Made by a program: the position numbers and the translations under genes
The notes under the pieces: model-generated
What the model was told of the DNA's origin: nothing
Database searches by the model: none
Seen by the model: the letters and a program-made list of their open reading frames with translations, nothing else
NCBI GenBank assembly: GCA_029881175.1
Contig: JAOUNC010000186.1
Coordinates: 1-6,027, forward strand
Direction of reading: 5' to 3'
DNA: 6,027 bases
DNA from: Nitrospirota bacterium
GTDB lineage: Bacteria; Nitrospirota; Nitrospiria; Nitrospirales; UBA8639
Shown here: positions 5,153 through 6,027 of the stretch, one piece after another
How the letters are laid out: every line of letters begins with the position of its first letter
Position numbering within the stretch: position 1 is the stretch's first letter

Positions 5153-6027
5153 ATGTCTTACGAATCATTTCCAGCCGAACGCTTTTTTACCGAAATCACC
5201 ACGGAAGCGGACGCCAGGGCCCTGCTGTGGCGCAGCCGCTTTCACGGCAAAGACTTTGTCTGCCCCCACTGTCACGCTGAGGAGTGTTATGGGATTCGGA
5301 CTCGACCCGAAGTCCGTACGTGCAAAGGCTGTCGGCGGCAACTCCGCCTCCGGGCGGGTACTATCTTTGAGGCCTCGAAGACTCCCCTGCTTCTTTGGGT
5401 CAAGGCCCTGTTTTATGTCATGCAGGGCAAGCGCGGGATGTCGGCCCAGGAACTTCAGCGGCATTTGGGGCTGAAGTCCTACGGTCGAGTGTGGAGCATG
5501 CTTCAGAAAATTCGAGCGGCCTTGCAACACCGCGATGCGAGCTATGAGGTGGGCGATGGGGTCATCGAGCTGGATGCCGGCACCTTTGGACGTCGCAGAA
5601 CCGGCAATCAATGTGATGTGCTCGTGGCCATTGAGACCAAGGCCTGGGTGGATGCTCAGGGACGGGCATGCAGTCGGGCGGGCTTTGCCAAGGTGTTGGT
5701 GGGCAAGGAAACGAAGGCCCACGCGCAACAGTTGCTGGAGACGGGCGTGCGAGCAGGCGCGATGGTCAATACCGATGGGAGCTGGAGCTTCAGAAACCTG
5801 GCCAGCGTGGATGTGGACTATCAAGTCGTGGCGGGCGATCCTGAAACGTGTGCCCGGTGGTTACCCTGGGTCCACAAATTTATTTCCAACGCCAAGGCCT
5901 GGATTAATGGGACGCATCATGGGGTGAAAGACAAGCATATGGGACGGTATGTGGGAGAGTATACCTATCGCTTCAACCGTCGCCATGATGTGTCACGATT
6001 GTTTCATCGGGCGCTCGTCGCATGCAC
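5153..6027 (+). CDS. IS1595-family transposase, cut at its 3' end by the window edge
   Basis: Translation from ATG 5153 runs 291 codons without a stop to the right edge. AGGAGG at 5141-5146, six bases before the ATG, supports this start. The N-terminus carries a zinc ribbon with CPHC (37-40) and CKGC (57-60), as in IS1595-type transposases, where it is thought to help bind DNA. Next comes a helical segment with LLLWVKALFYVMQGKRGMSA (80-98), then an RNase H-fold catalytic domain: D141 in VIELDAGTFGRR, D208 in VNTDGSWSFRNL, and a third position probably at N246 in HKFISNAKAWINGTHHGV. KHMGRYVGEYTYRFNRR (261-277) is the typical C-terminal motif. Family members are around 300 residues or a little more, so only a short tail is missing. 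Most relatives have D-E at the first catalytic site; here it is D-A. The gene looks intact as far as seen and points away from the receptor gene. Confidence 0.92.
   Translation, partial: MSYESFPAERFFTEITTEADARALLWRSRFHGKDFVCPHCHAEECYGIRTRPEVRTCKGCRRQLRLRAGTIFEASKTPLLLWVKALFYVMQGKRGMSAQELQRHLGLKSYGRVWSMLQKIRAALQHRDASYEVGDGVIELDAGTFGRRRTGNQCDVLVAIETKAWVDAQGRACSRAGFAKVLVGKETKAHAQQLLETGVRAGAMVNTDGSWSFRNLASVDVDYQVVAGDPETCARWLPWVHKFISNAKAWINGTHHGVKDKHMGRYVGEYTYRFNRRHDVSRLFHRALVAC

Larger units (their letters stand above)
5016..6027 (+). mobile_element. IS1595-family insertion sequence, left part, continuing past the window
   Basis: The element is recognised from its transposase. The left end is placed provisionally at 5016, where GGGGTCAGCATG begins; terminal repeats of this family often open with a G run. 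If so, the eight bases before it (AATGTTAA, 5008-5015) are the candidate target duplication, since the family usually makes 8-bp duplications. The right terminal repeat and second copy of the duplication are outside the window, so neither the boundary nor the duplication can be confirmed. The transposase gene is visibly richer in G and C at third codon positions than the receptor and dehydrogenase-like genes, as expected of acquired DNA. Confidence 0.75.

Noticed and set aside
4983..5160. Cobalamin riboswitch ahead of the BtuB-like gene
   Set aside because: Looked for on the minus strand; no B12-box or related core pattern could be found.
5165..5824. Long minus-strand reading frame of 219 codons opposite the transposase
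   Set aside because: It is antisense to a well-supported transposase; GC-rich codon use makes long open shadow frames, and the product shows no family features. The plus-strand frames at 5256-5474 and 5535-5927 are shadows for the same reason.

Overview
The window looks like a piece of a Gram-negative bacterial chromosome of roughly even base composition. An outer membrane is implied by a complete TonB-dependent receptor. The species cannot be fixed from the sequence; the short tmRNA tag ANEPLALAA and the gene mix would fit a Nitrospirota-like or other non-enteric lineage, but that is only a guess.

Layout from left to right. (1) Bases 1-124 hold the 5' part of a tmRNA gene (ssrA) on the minus strand, including its whole tag reading frame; the 3' part lies beyond the left edge. 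(2) Bases 125-837 have no recognisable gene, only small stem-loops and a weak candidate promoter. (3) Bases 838-1158 encode a small multidrug resistance protein of the Gdx/SugE guanidinium-exporter type on the plus strand. (4) A convergent gene at 1298-2737 on the minus strand encodes a membrane-anchored, PQQ-type glucose/sorbosone dehydrogenase-like beta-propeller protein. A 12-bp perfect palindrome lies just upstream of its start. (5) A gene at 3018-4982 on the minus strand encodes a complete TonB-dependent outer-membrane receptor whose plug resembles BtuB. (6) From about 5016 to the right edge lies the left part of an insertion sequence. Its IS1595-family transposase reads rightward from 5153 and leaves the window still open, so a search for closed reading frames would miss it.

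The genes do not form one obvious pathway. The receptor and the dehydrogenase-like gene point the same way but are 280 bp apart and need not be co-transcribed. The most informative points are the edge-truncated tmRNA and the insertion sequence sitting directly against the 5' end of the receptor gene. The insertion may have cut the receptor off from its original promoter or leader, and may supply a junction promoter. I see no clearly new multi-gene system here.
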